In this document: piece after piece, positions 26,342 through 34,121 of the stretch
Layout: each line of letters starts with the position of its first letter
Position numbering within the stretch: position 1 is the first letter of the stretch
NCBI GenBank assembly: GCA_023412805.1
Contig: JAEZRM010000014.1
Location: 38,118 to 102,117, forward strand
Length of the DNA stretch: 64,000 bases
Source of the DNA: Pseudomonadota bacterium
Lineage (GTDB): Bacteria; Pseudomonadota; Alphaproteobacteria; Rhizobiales; Hyphomicrobiaceae
Reading direction: 5' to 3'
Notes under the pieces: model-generated
What the model was told of the DNA's origin: nothing
The model's input: the letters and a program-made list of their open reading frames with translations, nothing else
The model's database searches: none
Made by a program: the position numbers and the translations under genes

Positions 26342-26772
26342 TGCTTGCGCACAATCAGGGGCAAAGAACAGCGCGGTTGCCCGCCGCCGAGCCGACCCCG
26401 CTCGAAAGCGCGCGCCTCATGGAGGCGATCCTGCATCTCGCCGATCTCATCAGCGAGGTCGTGCAGGAAGAGAAGGCACTGATCGCCCACCCCGAAGGCG
26501 CGGACTTCAGCGCGCTCGTTGCCCGTAAGAGCCATTTGGCGCTCGAACTCGGCAAGCTCATGCAGGTGGCCGACGGCAAGATCCCGACGGAAGCCGTGAA
26601 GCGGCGGCTCGCGGGGCTCTCGCAGGAGCTCGCGGCCAACGAGCGTCTGCTGCGCCGGCACATGGACGCCGTCTACGAGATCTCCACGCTCATCGGCGAC
26701 GCCATTGAGCAGTCGACGGCCGACGGCACGTACTCGAGTGAAATTGCCCGCCGGGGACCGCGGCCATGGTGA
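26341..26772 (+). CDS. FlgN-like export chaperone
   Basis: FlgN is the cytoplasmic chaperone of the junction proteins FlgK and FlgL. This 143-residue protein is predicted to be helical and has the FlgN-like pattern of two long helices separated by a short loop (LMEAILHLADLISEVVQEE, KALIAHPEGADFSALVARKSHLALELGKLM read as consecutive segments, then LSQELAANERLLRRHMDAV). It follows the rod-binding gene with a one-base overlap and itself overlaps the next gene by 7 bases. Assignment is by position and helix pattern. Confidence 0.7.
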   Translation: MLAHNQGQRTARLPAAEPTPLESARLMEAILHLADLISEVVQEEKALIAHPEGADFSALVARKSHLALELGKLMQVADGKIPTEAVKRRLAGLSQELAANERLLRRHMDAVYEISTLIGDAIEQSTADGTYSSEIARRGPRPW

Positions 26773-27224
26773 GAATGCTCCTCCTCGGCCTCGTCGTCGT
26801 GATTGCGACGCTCGGTGGCAGCTATGCCGCCATGCAGCTTCCCCAGGGGACGGCGGCCGTGACGGAGGATCCGAATGAAAAGACGGAGGTCGTGAAGATC
26901 GATCCGATCTCTGTGCCGGTCGTGCGTGAGGGCAAGATCCAGGGCTACGTGATCGGGCGCTTTGCGTACGCCGCGCCGGCGAGCGCCATCCGGAAAGACA
27001 AGGACACGCTGACGCTCTATGCGAGCGAGGCGATCTTCAGGTCGGTTTACGAGGAGGAGGAACTCGATTTCTCCGCGCTCAAGATCGTCGAGGTCGACAA
27101 GCTGATCGGCCGGATACTTACCAAGGCGAACGCGCGCATTGGAAGCCCGACGTTTGCGCAGGTGTTTGTCGAGAGCATGAACTTCCTGGCCCACGAGGCC
27201 GTGCGCTGCCAGCCGGCCAAATAG
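26766..27224 (+). CDS. Unknown anchored protein ending the flagellar operon
   Basis: This 152-residue protein has one N-terminal transmembrane or uncleaved signal segment (MLLLGLVVVIATLGGSYAA) and a probably periplasmic alpha/beta body (EVVKIDPISVPVVREGKIQ, GYVIGRFAYAAPASAI, TLYASEAIFRSVYEEEELD). The anchored layout and the phrase 'VKIDPISVPVVREGKIQGY' recall FliL-type stator-associated proteins, but I cannot assign it to a family. It overlaps the FlgN-like gene by 7 bases, which supports a real gene in the flagellar transcript. Confidence 0.7.
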   Translation: MVRMLLLGLVVVIATLGGSYAAMQLPQGTAAVTEDPNEKTEVVKIDPISVPVVREGKIQGYVIGRFAYAAPASAIRKDKDTLTLYASEAIFRSVYEEEELDFSALKIVEVDKLIGRILTKANARIGSPTFAQVFVESMNFLAHEAVRCQPAK

Positions 27225-27252
27225 TACGAGGCGGTGCTTACAGGACGACTGA

Positions 27253-27606
27253 ATGATGACGACGACGATGATGATGAAAGGCCCCCACGGGCTCTCCTAC
27301 GATGTGCTGCAGCGCCTGCTGCCCAAGGCGCGGACGGGGATATACACGCTCGGTTACGTCGATCGGGAGGGCCGCTTTCGCGTGCAGAGCGTCGGCCGCG
27401 ACGACTATGACGTGCGTGCGCGGCTCAGCGAGCTGATCGGCTCGAGCACGATGTTCAAGTTTGCAGTGTTGGCGAATGCGCGCGACGCATTCTTGCACGA
27501 GTGCGCGCTATTTCATGAGTTCCGGCCGCCGTCGACGATCATTCACCCGGTTCGGCCGCGTGGGACGGACTGGCAGTGTCCTCACTGTCTTCAGCATGCT
27601 CTTTGA
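27253..27606 (+). CDS. Small GIY-YIG-like protein
   Basis: This 117-residue protein has a pattern close to GIY-YIG nuclease-like domains: GIYTLGYVDREGRFRVQSV, GRDDYDVRARLSELIG, FKFAVLANARDAFLHECAL, FHEFRPPSTIIHPVRP, ending in a Cys pair WQCPHC that could bind metal. The GIY half is clear; the second half (YIG) reads LGY, so catalytic activity is uncertain. Several ATGs lie together at the start (27253-27280), and the true start may be the later MMKGPHGLS. Its 3' end overlaps, tail to tail, the minus-strand gene at 27539. No functional link to the flagellar operon is evident. Confidence 0.65.
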   Translation: MMTTTMMMKGPHGLSYDVLQRLLPKARTGIYTLGYVDREGRFRVQSVGRDDYDVRARLSELIGSSTMFKFAVLANARDAFLHECALFHEFRPPSTIIHPVRPRGTDWQCPHCLQHAL

Positions 27607-27820
27607 GGAACGAGAGCATGTCGCTCAACCCACGATGATAGCCGAGGTGCCAGTAAGCCTGCTCAGGTGAGTGTGCCTCGAGATGGCGCTGATCGGCGAG
27701 CGCATACGGCGCTTCCTCCTCGAGCCAAGTGCCGAGTTGGGAAATGCGCTGTATAATGCGCTCGTATTTTTTCTCGTCGATCATGCCGGCCATAGTGCCG
27801 GGCGGCGGCTTAGAAACCAC
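27539..27820 (-). CDS. Hypothetical small cytoplasmic protein
   Basis: This 93-residue protein has no membrane segment. It has a plausible folded helical core (MIDEKKYERIIQRISQLG, TWLEEEAPYALADQRHLEA, HLGYHRGLSDMLSFLKE) followed by an acidic tail. I do not recognise the family. The natural start may be one of the internal methionines (MAGMIDEKK) rather than the first. It overlaps the GIY-YIG-like gene by 68 bases at the 3' ends. Codon choice and amino-acid balance look like a real protein rather than a shadow. Confidence 0.55.
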   Translation of the reverse strand: MVSKPPPGTMAGMIDEKKYERIIQRISQLGTWLEEEAPYALADQRHLEAHSPEQAYWHLGYHRGLSDMLSFLKEHAEDSEDTASPSHAAEPGE

Positions 27821-27870
27821 TAAGCCTGCGGCAATTGTGGCTGCATGGTTAGCAAGCGATTAATGGCGGC

Positions 27871-28689
27871 TCAGGCCGCGCGCTCCTGACGCTCGGAGCG
27901 TGTCTCGCCGGGCTTCATGGGGTCGGCCAGCGTGGAGCGCATCTGAAGATCGAACATCAGCGATACGAGCCTGGAGAGCGCCTCCGCGCTCCGCGCTTCG
28001 GTGCCTTCGCCAACTGACTTGGGGGCGGGGTTCTCGATGAGGGTCGCCAGAGCTTGCTGCGCCGGCTCGGTTCGCGGGAAATCGGTCGGCGGGGTTATGC
28101 CGGCGGGCTGGGCGGTGGCCGTCGTCGCGGTCGTGAGGTCCAATGGGCTCGTCTGAGCGAGGATTGCGGCCGGCTTCGTAGAGGCAGGCGCGCCAGCGGC
28201 CGCTGGGCCATTGCCGATCCAGTCGAGCTCCGCCAAGCGGCGGCGCATGAGGCCGGGAAGGACCTCCCCGCCGGCCTTGTTGTACTGCGCGAACCGTTCC
28301 TTGACGCCCTCGATGTCATGATTGCGCACGGCCTCGCCGAGACCGCTGGAAATCCAGCGGGTGCCGGCGTTGAAGGTCAGCGAGGTCAGTGCGGCCTTGG
28401 TGCCTTCGTCCCAGCCGGCCGCGTGCTTCTCGACGATGTTGCGTGCGATCTCGATCTCGGCTTTGAAGCGGCGTTCGGCCTCCTCGGGCGAGATCGCTTC
28501 GCCCGCGTAGAGGGCCTTGGTCCCATACCCGTTGCTGAACTGGGCATAGTCCCATTGAGCCTTAGGTGTGAAGCCCTCGAAGGACTTGATGGCATCTAGG
28601 TAGCTGTGATGCATGTCGCCGTATCGGAATCCCTGCCGAGACGCACCGCGCCCTGAAATGAGCGCCGCACGCATCGAGAGTGCACCCAT
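27871..28689 (-). CDS. Phage-type lysozyme (glycoside hydrolase 24-like muramidase)
   Basis: The region of about residues 27-145 matches a phage T4-type lysozyme fold. The catalytic Glu lies in AIKSFEGFTPKAQWDY, followed by FSNGYGTKALYAGEAIS (the usual GYG segment) and later KAALTSLTFNAGTRWI and LMRRRLAELDWIG. The C-terminal 120 residues are low complexity and end in a short helical tail. No signal peptide is visible from any start. The first ATG (28689) may be upstream of the true start; MHHSYLDAIKSFEGF (28611) is another choice. It lies next to, but opposite, the flagellar operon, whose rod-binding protein lacks a muramidase domain. It could serve rod insertion or be a phage relic. Confidence 0.75.
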   Translation of the reverse strand: MGALSMRAALISGRGASRQGFRYGDMHHSYLDAIKSFEGFTPKAQWDYAQFSNGYGTKALYAGEAISPEEAERRFKAEIEIARNIVEKHAAGWDEGTKAALTSLTFNAGTRWISSGLGEAVRNHDIEGVKERFAQYNKAGGEVLPGLMRRRLAELDWIGNGPAAAGAPASTKPAAILAQTSPLDLTTATTATAQPAGITPPTDFPRTEPAQQALATLIENPAPKSVGEGTEARSAEALSRLVSLMFDLQMRSTLADPMKPGETRSERQERAA

Positions 28690-28945
28690 TTGCTTGCGTG
28701 GACCTCGCGCCGCGCGCGATTCATCGATGCTGCAACTATGTGGTGCGGACCGCGAGCAACGCAGGCATTAAGTGCAGACGAGAAGCGGCCGTCATTTTGG
28801 CGTCGTTCATATTTCGATGGCCAAGGTGCCCCCGCATACGGATGCTATTGGGCGAATGGCATCTCGGTCGCATTGCCCATCGGGGCGGCAGGCCACATTC
28901 CTCGAAATTGGTCGGGCCGTGGGGCCGGCACGGCAGGAAGAAAGA

Positions 28946-30259
28946 ATGAACGATCACGCGCCTCATGACTTCTCCTCGCGGATGACGGTGCCGAACGCCG
29001 CGGCCGCCGGTGAAGTCGCGAGCCGTAGCCTGCTGGCCGCGGGGACGGCTTCAATAACCGCCATTGCCTTCGGAGTTTATTGGCTCACAGGGATGGTGCT
29101 TGCCGAGCGTCACGCCGAGGCGCACTTCGGCGCCGACACGAGCTTTTATGCCGTGCTGGCGGATATGGCCGTCCATCATCGGGCAGCGCGCTTTCATCCG
29201 GTGACGACCACGCTCGGGCTGGCGTGGATGAAGATTTTCTCGCCGCTCACGCATTGGCTCGCGCCTGCGACCATCTTGAATGCTTTGTTCGCAGCGGTTG
29301 GCGCCCTCGGCGTTTGGGCCGCCATGTCGATTTTCACGACATTGTTGCCGAGGGGCTACGTGCTTCTCGGAGGCGTTCTCTACGGCGTCTCGCTCGGCGT
29401 CTGGTATTTCTCGGGAATACCGGAATCGAAGATCGTCACGGCGACGTTGTCGGTGCTGTACATCGCCGGCTATGTGCGGTTGCGCGAGCGCTGGAGCCTG
29501 ACTGGCGCCATCGCGCTAGGTGTCGTCCTCGCGCTTGCCTGCCTGAACGAGATCGTCTCGGCGTTCCTGCTTGCCATTCCCATCGTGGATGCGCTGCTGA
29601 GGCACGGTCTCGACTGGCGACGCTTCCGGTGGCTCGGCGCGCATGTGCCGCTCGTGTTCGTTGCCTGGTTCGTGCTCGAAGTCTTCGTGAACGGCTGGCT
29701 CGTTCCGGAGAGCACGTATCTGGAAGGGCAGTCGCACTTCAATATGCTGCTCTACTACATCGCGAAAAACGACTACGGCCTGGCGAGCCTTCACGGCTTC
29801 ATCGCAAACTGGTTTTTCTTCAATATCGTCGCCCCGACGCCCCATGCGCTGAAGTGGGCCGAGGCTGGCGGATATTTCGAGCCGACGCTCGCCGCTTATC
29901 TTGCCTCACCACTTGCGCTCGCGGCCCTGTTCATCATCGGGCTCATCGCAGCGGCGAGCCTGCTGCCTCGCGCCGCGAGCCTCGGGCCAGGCGGACAACT
30001 CTTGCTTCCGCTCGCCGCCTACGCGCTCGTTCGGGCGGTATTCTTCTTCATCTTCAATCCCACCGAGCCGCTTCTGTTCAGCCCGGCGGTCACGGTCGTG
30101 CACTGGCTCATTCTGCTTGTGCCATTCGCTGCATCGAGCTTCCCGGGCAAGCGAGCGTTGCTCGCGATCCTGTGCGTGCTCCTATTCGTGACCAACGCCG
30201 GGCTCATGCTCGGACCCGAGGGCTGGTCAGGGTTCGCAGTCCGAATGTCCTGGATCTGA
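28946..30259 (+). CDS. Polytopic membrane protein of unknown function
   Basis: This 437-residue protein has about ten to eleven hydrophobic segments distributed along the chain (for example SITAIAFGVYWLTGMVLAE, ILNALFAAVGALGVWAAMS, AIALGVVLALACLNEIVSA, LALAALFIIGLIAAASLLP, VVHWLILLVPFAASSF). An early periplasmic loop holds an acidic/His pattern (HAEAHFGADTSFYAV, HHRAARFHPVTTTLGL), a layout seen in GT-C-type glycosyltransferases, but I see no diagnostic motif. The ATG at 28946 follows ggaagaaag; the frame is open from 28772, but that part has no membrane character. It runs tail to tail into the AcuI-type gene, 5 bases away. Confidence 0.75.
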   Translation: MNDHAPHDFSSRMTVPNAAAAGEVASRSLLAAGTASITAIAFGVYWLTGMVLAERHAEAHFGADTSFYAVLADMAVHHRAARFHPVTTTLGLAWMKIFSPLTHWLAPATILNALFAAVGALGVWAAMSIFTTLLPRGYVLLGGVLYGVSLGVWYFSGIPESKIVTATLSVLYIAGYVRLRERWSLTGAIALGVVLALACLNEIVSAFLLAIPIVDALLRHGLDWRRFRWLGAHVPLVFVAWFVLEVFVNGWLVPESTYLEGQSHFNMLLYYIAKNDYGLASLHGFIANWFFFNIVAPTPHALKWAEAGGYFEPTLAAYLASPLALAALFIIGLIAAASLLPRAASLGPGGQLLLPLAAYALVRAVFFFIFNPTEPLLFSPAVTVVHWLILLVPFAASSFPGKRALLAILCVLLFVTNAGLMLGPEGWSGFAVRMSWI

Positions 30260-30264
30260 GCCGC

Positions 30265-31251
30265 TCACTCGATTTCGAGCACGACCCGGCCACGGACTTT
30301 GCCAGCAAGGATCTCGGGTGCCAGCGCCACGGCATCGGAGATCGGGCGCGTGACGGTGAGTGCATCCAGTTTGGCGATGTCGAGATCGCGGGCGAGACGC
30401 ATCCAGGCTTCGATGCGGCGCGCCGTGGGGGCCATCACGCTGTCGACGCCCGCCAGCGTCACGCTGCGCAGGATGAACGGCGCTACGGATGCGGGCAGGT
30501 CCAACCCCTGCGCGAGGCCGCAGGCGGCGACGCAGCCATCGTACTTCGTCATCGAGATGACATTTGCCAGCGTGTGCGAGCCCACGGCATCGACCGCGCC
30601 GGCCCAACGCTCCTTGCCGAGCGGGCGCGCCGGGCCCGCGAGCTCCGCACGATCGATGATCTCGCTGGCGCCGAGGTCCTTGAGATAGTCGGCTTCGGAT
30701 GTGCGGCCTGTGGAGGCGATGACGGTGTAGCCGAGCTTCGCAAGGAGCGCGATGGCGACAGAGCCGACACCGCCTGCCGCGCCCGTCACGAGAATGGGGC
30801 CACGGTCCGGCGTGACGCCATTGCGCTCCAGCGCCAGCACGCACAGCATAGCCGTGTAGCCGGCGGTGCCGATCGCCATGGCCTGGGCCGGCGTGAACGC
30901 CGCCGGGCGCCGTACGAGCCAATCGGCCTTGACACGTGCGCGCTGAGCATAACCGCCGAGGTGGGTCTCGCCGACGCCCCACCCGTTCAGAATGACGGCG
31001 TCGCCGACCTTGAACGCGGGATTGTTGGACGCGACGACGTCACCTGCGAAGTCGATACCCGGAATCATCGGCCAGCGGCGCACGACGGGAGCCTTGCCAG
31101 TGATGGCGAGGCCGTCCTTGTAGTTGATCGTTGAATGCGAGACGCGAACGGTCACGTCGCCGTCCATGAGATCGGCGTCGGTGAGATCGGTCCATGCAGC
31201 GGTCGGGCCGGCCTCGCCCTTCGTCAGCAGCAGGCCTTTGAACGACGACAT
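30265..31251 (-). CDS. acuI: Acrylyl-CoA reductase-type MDR oxidoreductase (AcuI/YhdH)
   Basis: The 328-residue protein belongs to the zinc-free medium-chain dehydrogenase/reductase group that includes AcuI/YhdH, which reduces acrylyl-CoA to propionyl-CoA with NADPH. It shows the substrate-domain segment STINYKDGLAITGKAPVVR, PMIPGIDFAGDV, the Rossmann loop VTGAAGGVGSVAIALLAKL, and the family region GLAQGLDLPASVAPFILRS, VTLAGVDSV. The first ATG of the open frame (31386) adds 45 unconserved residues; the ATG at 31251 gives the family N terminus MSSFKGLLLTK. Exact substrate is inferred. Confidence 0.88.
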   Translation of the reverse strand: MSSFKGLLLTKGEAGPTAAWTDLTDADLMDGDVTVRVSHSTINYKDGLAITGKAPVVRRWPMIPGIDFAGDVVASNNPAFKVGDAVILNGWGVGETHLGGYAQRARVKADWLVRRPAAFTPAQAMAIGTAGYTAMLCVLALERNGVTPDRGPILVTGAAGGVGSVAIALLAKLGYTVIASTGRTSEADYLKDLGASEIIDRAELAGPARPLGKERWAGAVDAVGSHTLANVISMTKYDGCVAACGLAQGLDLPASVAPFILRSVTLAGVDSVMAPTARRIEAWMRLARDLDIAKLDALTVTRPISDAVALAPEILAGKVRGRVVLEIE

Positions 31252-31458
31252 GGTATGCCTCCCTGGCGCAAATACTGTTAGCCCGGATTTACGCCACGCG
31301 GGTGCATCTGTCGAGTTTGCGGGGCGGTGAGGCAACAGGGCCCGATTCAGCCGGAAAATGGGTTGTCTACAGCGGCATTGACGCACTTGTCAGGCTCGGC
31401 AGGCTCTGGGATCGTCGCGCAGGCTTCGAGTGGGGCGATTGATGCGAGGGGCAGTGCG

Positions 31459-32046
31459 GTGAACCGCGGCTGGCAGGGAGCAGGGAAGCTGAAAGGCACG
31501 CTGGCGTGCCTGGCGTTGCTCGCGCTCGTCGGCTGCGAGGGGACGAGTGTCCTCAAGACCGAGAGCCTGACTGCCGCCGTCACGCCTGCAAACTACGCGA
31601 GCAACTTCAGCAGCGTTCACAGCGAAGGCACGCACGAGATCTACTCGCGCGTTGCCCGCGGCGCCAAGGCCTGCTGGTTCGGGCCCGGCAAACCCCTTGA
31701 GCAGACGCACGTCTTCGAGGGTAAGCTCGAACCTGAGAGCGAAGGAGGTGGCGGCGAAGTCGCGGCCCACATCCGCACGCCCGACCAGCCGAGCCCGCGT
31801 GGCGGCAAGGTCTTCATCGTCACCATGACCCGTGAGGGCGGCGGCACGAGCCTCGTCACGGAGGCCCGCCGCTTACCGGATGGTCTCGCGAATGCCATGC
31901 GCGCCGACGTTGCGCGTTGGGCTAAGACGGGCTCGGTCGAATGCAGCGAGCTCGAAGTCGCGAATCCGATCTCGACCGCCTCCATTGCGCCTGCCCTACC
32001 CGAGCGAAAGCCCGCCGTGAAGAAGGCCAAGGGTAAGAAGAAGTAG
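31459..32046 (+). CDS. Putative lipoprotein
   Basis: This 195-residue protein has a lipoprotein signal: a basic N terminus, hydrophobic core LACLALLALVGC and lipobox LVGC (Cys 27). The mature part includes ARGAKACWFGPGKPLEQTH, VFEGKLEPESEGGGGEVAAH, and a Lys-rich end (KKAKGKKK). I do not recognise a named family. The open frame begins at 31327, but the GTG at 31459 follows a strong site (gcgaggggc) and places the signal at the N terminus. It is divergent from the AcuI-type gene. Confidence 0.75.
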   Translation: MNRGWQGAGKLKGTLACLALLALVGCEGTSVLKTESLTAAVTPANYASNFSSVHSEGTHEIYSRVARGAKACWFGPGKPLEQTHVFEGKLEPESEGGGGEVAAHIRTPDQPSPRGGKVFIVTMTREGGGTSLVTEARRLPDGLANAMRADVARWAKTGSVECSELEVANPISTASIAPALPERKPAVKKAKGKKK

Positions 32047-32192
32047 TTTTGACCGCGCGAAAAGACCCGCCAGCGTAGTCAAAGCGCAGTGTCCGGGTAG
32101 CGCCCCCAATCCGCGCTTCGGTGCCTTTCACGAAATTGCAAGCGCAGTGCTCGGCCGCGAATAGAGGTGCCTGCGTCAAGTGTCCGCAGAAA

Positions 32193-32214
32193 GACATAAA
32201 GATTTCTTTATATC
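32193..32214 (+). promoter_or_regulatory. Palindromic operator upstream of ahcY (SahR-like site)
   Basis: The 9-4-9 imperfect palindrome GACATAAAG-attt-CTTTATATC (one mismatch) stands out as an AT-rich island in the GC-rich 294-base gap before ahcY, 127 bases from the start codon. ArsR-family SahR regulators control ahcY and methionine-cycle genes in proteobacteria through AT-rich palindromes, so this is a candidate SahR site; I infer this from position and symmetry. The rest of the gap (32047-32340) shows nothing else I can name. Confidence 0.5.
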
Positions 32215-32340
32215 CGCCTTGCGGCGTAGCGGCCCTGCCGCTATACAGCGCCAATCCAATCCTGCCCGCGCGCCGGCACCGAAAACGTGCTGCCGGCCTG
32301 CGGGGCATTTCGGCTGTCAACCGTTCCAGAAAGGCGCCCC

Positions 32341-33750
32341 ATGAGCACCAAGGACTACATCGTCAAGGACATCTCCCTCGCAGAGTTCGGCCGCAAGGAG
32401 CTGTCCATCGCCGAGAGTGAGATGCCGGGCCTGATGGCGACGCGCGATGAATACGGCCCGAAGCAGCCGCTCAAGGGCGCGCGTATCGCCGGCTCGCTGC
32501 ACATGACGATCCAGACCGGCGTGCTCATCGAAACGCTGAAGGCGCTTGGCGCCGACGTACGCTGGGTCTCCTGCAACATCTACTCGACGCAGGATCATGC
32601 GGCCGCCGCCATCGCCGCTGCGGGAACGCCGGTCTTCGCCGTCAAGGGCGAGACGCTGACCGAGTACTGGGACTACACCGCCATGCTGTTCGACTGGCAC
32701 GGCGGCGGCTACCCGAACATGATCCTCGATGACGGCGGCGACGCGACGCTCTTCATCCATCTGGGCGTGCGCGCCGAGAAAGGCGACACGGCATTCCTCG
32801 ACAAGGCCGGGTCCGAGGAAGAGGAAATCCTGTTCGCGCTCATCAAGCGCTGCCTCAAGGAGAAGCCGAAGGGCTGGTTCGGCGAGATCGCCAAGTCCAT
32901 CAAGGGCGTCTCCGAGGAGACGACCACGGGTGTGCATCGCCTCTATGAGATGCAGAAGGCCGGCACGCTGCTGTGGCCGGCGATCAACGTCAATGACAGC
33001 GTGACGAAGTCGAAGTTCGACAACCTCTACGGCTGCCGCGAGTCGCTGGTCGATGGCATTCGTCGCGGCACCGACGTCATGATGTCGGGCAAGGTTGCGT
33101 TCGTTGCGGGCTACGGCGACGTCGGCAAGGGCTCGGCAGCATCGCTGCGTCAGGCCGGCTGCCGCGTGCTCGTGTCCGAGATCGACCCGATCTGCGCCCT
33201 GCAGGCGGCGATGGAAGGCTACGAGGTCGTGACGATCGAGGATGCGCTGCCGCGCGCCGACATCTACGTCACTGCGACCGGCAACAAGGACATCATCACC
33301 GTCGAGCACATGAAGGGGATGAAGGACCGCGCGATCGTCTGCAACATCGGTCACTTCGATAACGAGATCCAGGTCGCGGGTCTCAAGAATATGAAGTGGA
33401 CAAACATCAAGGATCAGGTGGACGAGATCGAGTTCCCGAAGGGCAACCGCATCATCCTGCTGAGCCAGGGCCGTCTCGTGAACCTCGGCAACGCGATGGG
33501 CCACCCCTCGTTCGTCATGTCCGCTTCGTTCACGAACCAGACGCTGGCTCAGATCGAGCTGTGGGCGAACAACAAGGAGGGCAAGTACAAGAAGGAAGTG
33601 TACGTGCTGCCGAAGCACCTAGACGAGAAGGTCGCCGCGCTCCACCTCGCCAAGGTCGGTGCCAAGCTGACCAAGCTCTCCAAGGACCAGGCCGACTATA
33701 TCGGCGTGACCCAGGTCGGACCCTTCAAGTCGGATCACTACCGCTACTAA
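32341..33750 (+). CDS. ahcY: Adenosylhomocysteinase (S-adenosylhomocysteine hydrolase)
   Basis: AhcY splits S-adenosylhomocysteine to adenosine and homocysteine, relieving product inhibition of methyltransferases. The 469-residue protein is full length. It shows the substrate domain (GSLHMTIQTGVLIETLKAL, VSCNIYSTQDHAAAAIA, CGCRES-equivalent YGCRESLVDGIRRGTDVMM), the NAD-binding loop VAGYGDVGKGSAASLRQAG, the stretch CNIGHFDNEIQVAGL and the C-terminal dimer tail ending KSDHYRY. It includes the about 40-residue insertion typical of this subgroup. The ATG at 32341 (MSTKDYIVKD) is the conserved start; the frame is open upstream to 32287. A terminator-like hairpin follows. Confidence 0.97.
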   Translation: MSTKDYIVKDISLAEFGRKELSIAESEMPGLMATRDEYGPKQPLKGARIAGSLHMTIQTGVLIETLKALGADVRWVSCNIYSTQDHAAAAIAAAGTPVFAVKGETLTEYWDYTAMLFDWHGGGYPNMILDDGGDATLFIHLGVRAEKGDTAFLDKAGSEEEEILFALIKRCLKEKPKGWFGEIAKSIKGVSEETTTGVHRLYEMQKAGTLLWPAINVNDSVTKSKFDNLYGCRESLVDGIRRGTDVMMSGKVAFVAGYGDVGKGSAASLRQAGCRVLVSEIDPICALQAAMEGYEVVTIEDALPRADIYVTATGNKDIITVEHMKGMKDRAIVCNIGHFDNEIQVAGLKNMKWTNIKDQVDEIEFPKGNRIILLSQGRLVNLGNAMGHPSFVMSASFTNQTLAQIELWANNKEGKYKKEVYVLPKHLDEKVAALHLAKVGAKLTKLSKDQADYIGVTQVGPFKSDHYRY

Positions 33751-33807
33751 GGCGGGCGCGGCCGGACCCCTGTTGAGGCTCTCCGGCCACTCGAGCCCAA
33801 GGTTCAG

Positions 33808-33831
33808 AATGGGCGCCTCCGGGCGCCCATT
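33808..33831 (+). terminator. Hairpin terminator after ahcY
   Basis: A perfect 10-bp stem (AATGGGCGCC at 33808-33817 pairing with GGCGCCCATT at 33822-33831) with loop TCCG lies 57 bases after the ahcY stop. The tail (aacatttgt) is only weakly T-rich. The following 290 bases (33832-34121) before gshA hold no gene I can support. Confidence 0.7.
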
Positions 33832-34121
33832 AACATTTGTGGGCCGGCGATCGTGTCAAGCGCTTGCGATCTGGGGTTCGCTCGCAGGCCGCGCGCCGGG
33901 CGCGTCCGTGACATGCTTTGGCGGCGCTGCTCCCCTGGCCGGCCATAGCGCATATTGCCTGCCCGCTCCGGGACTTCGGAGCCTGGGAAGTTCAAGCCGA
34001 TCTATGCTGGCGCCGGCCGGCGCTCGTCCAAATGGCCCCTTGTTTTGAAGCCGTCTGGTCGGCCATAAGACGGGCAACACGCCGCGCGCCCCCAGGGGCC
34101 AGGCTCACGAGGATACGTCGA

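Noticed and set aside
29080..31134. 684-codon plus-strand frame
   Set aside because: Runs out of frame through the membrane-protein gene and antisense to acuI; composition is that of a shadow.
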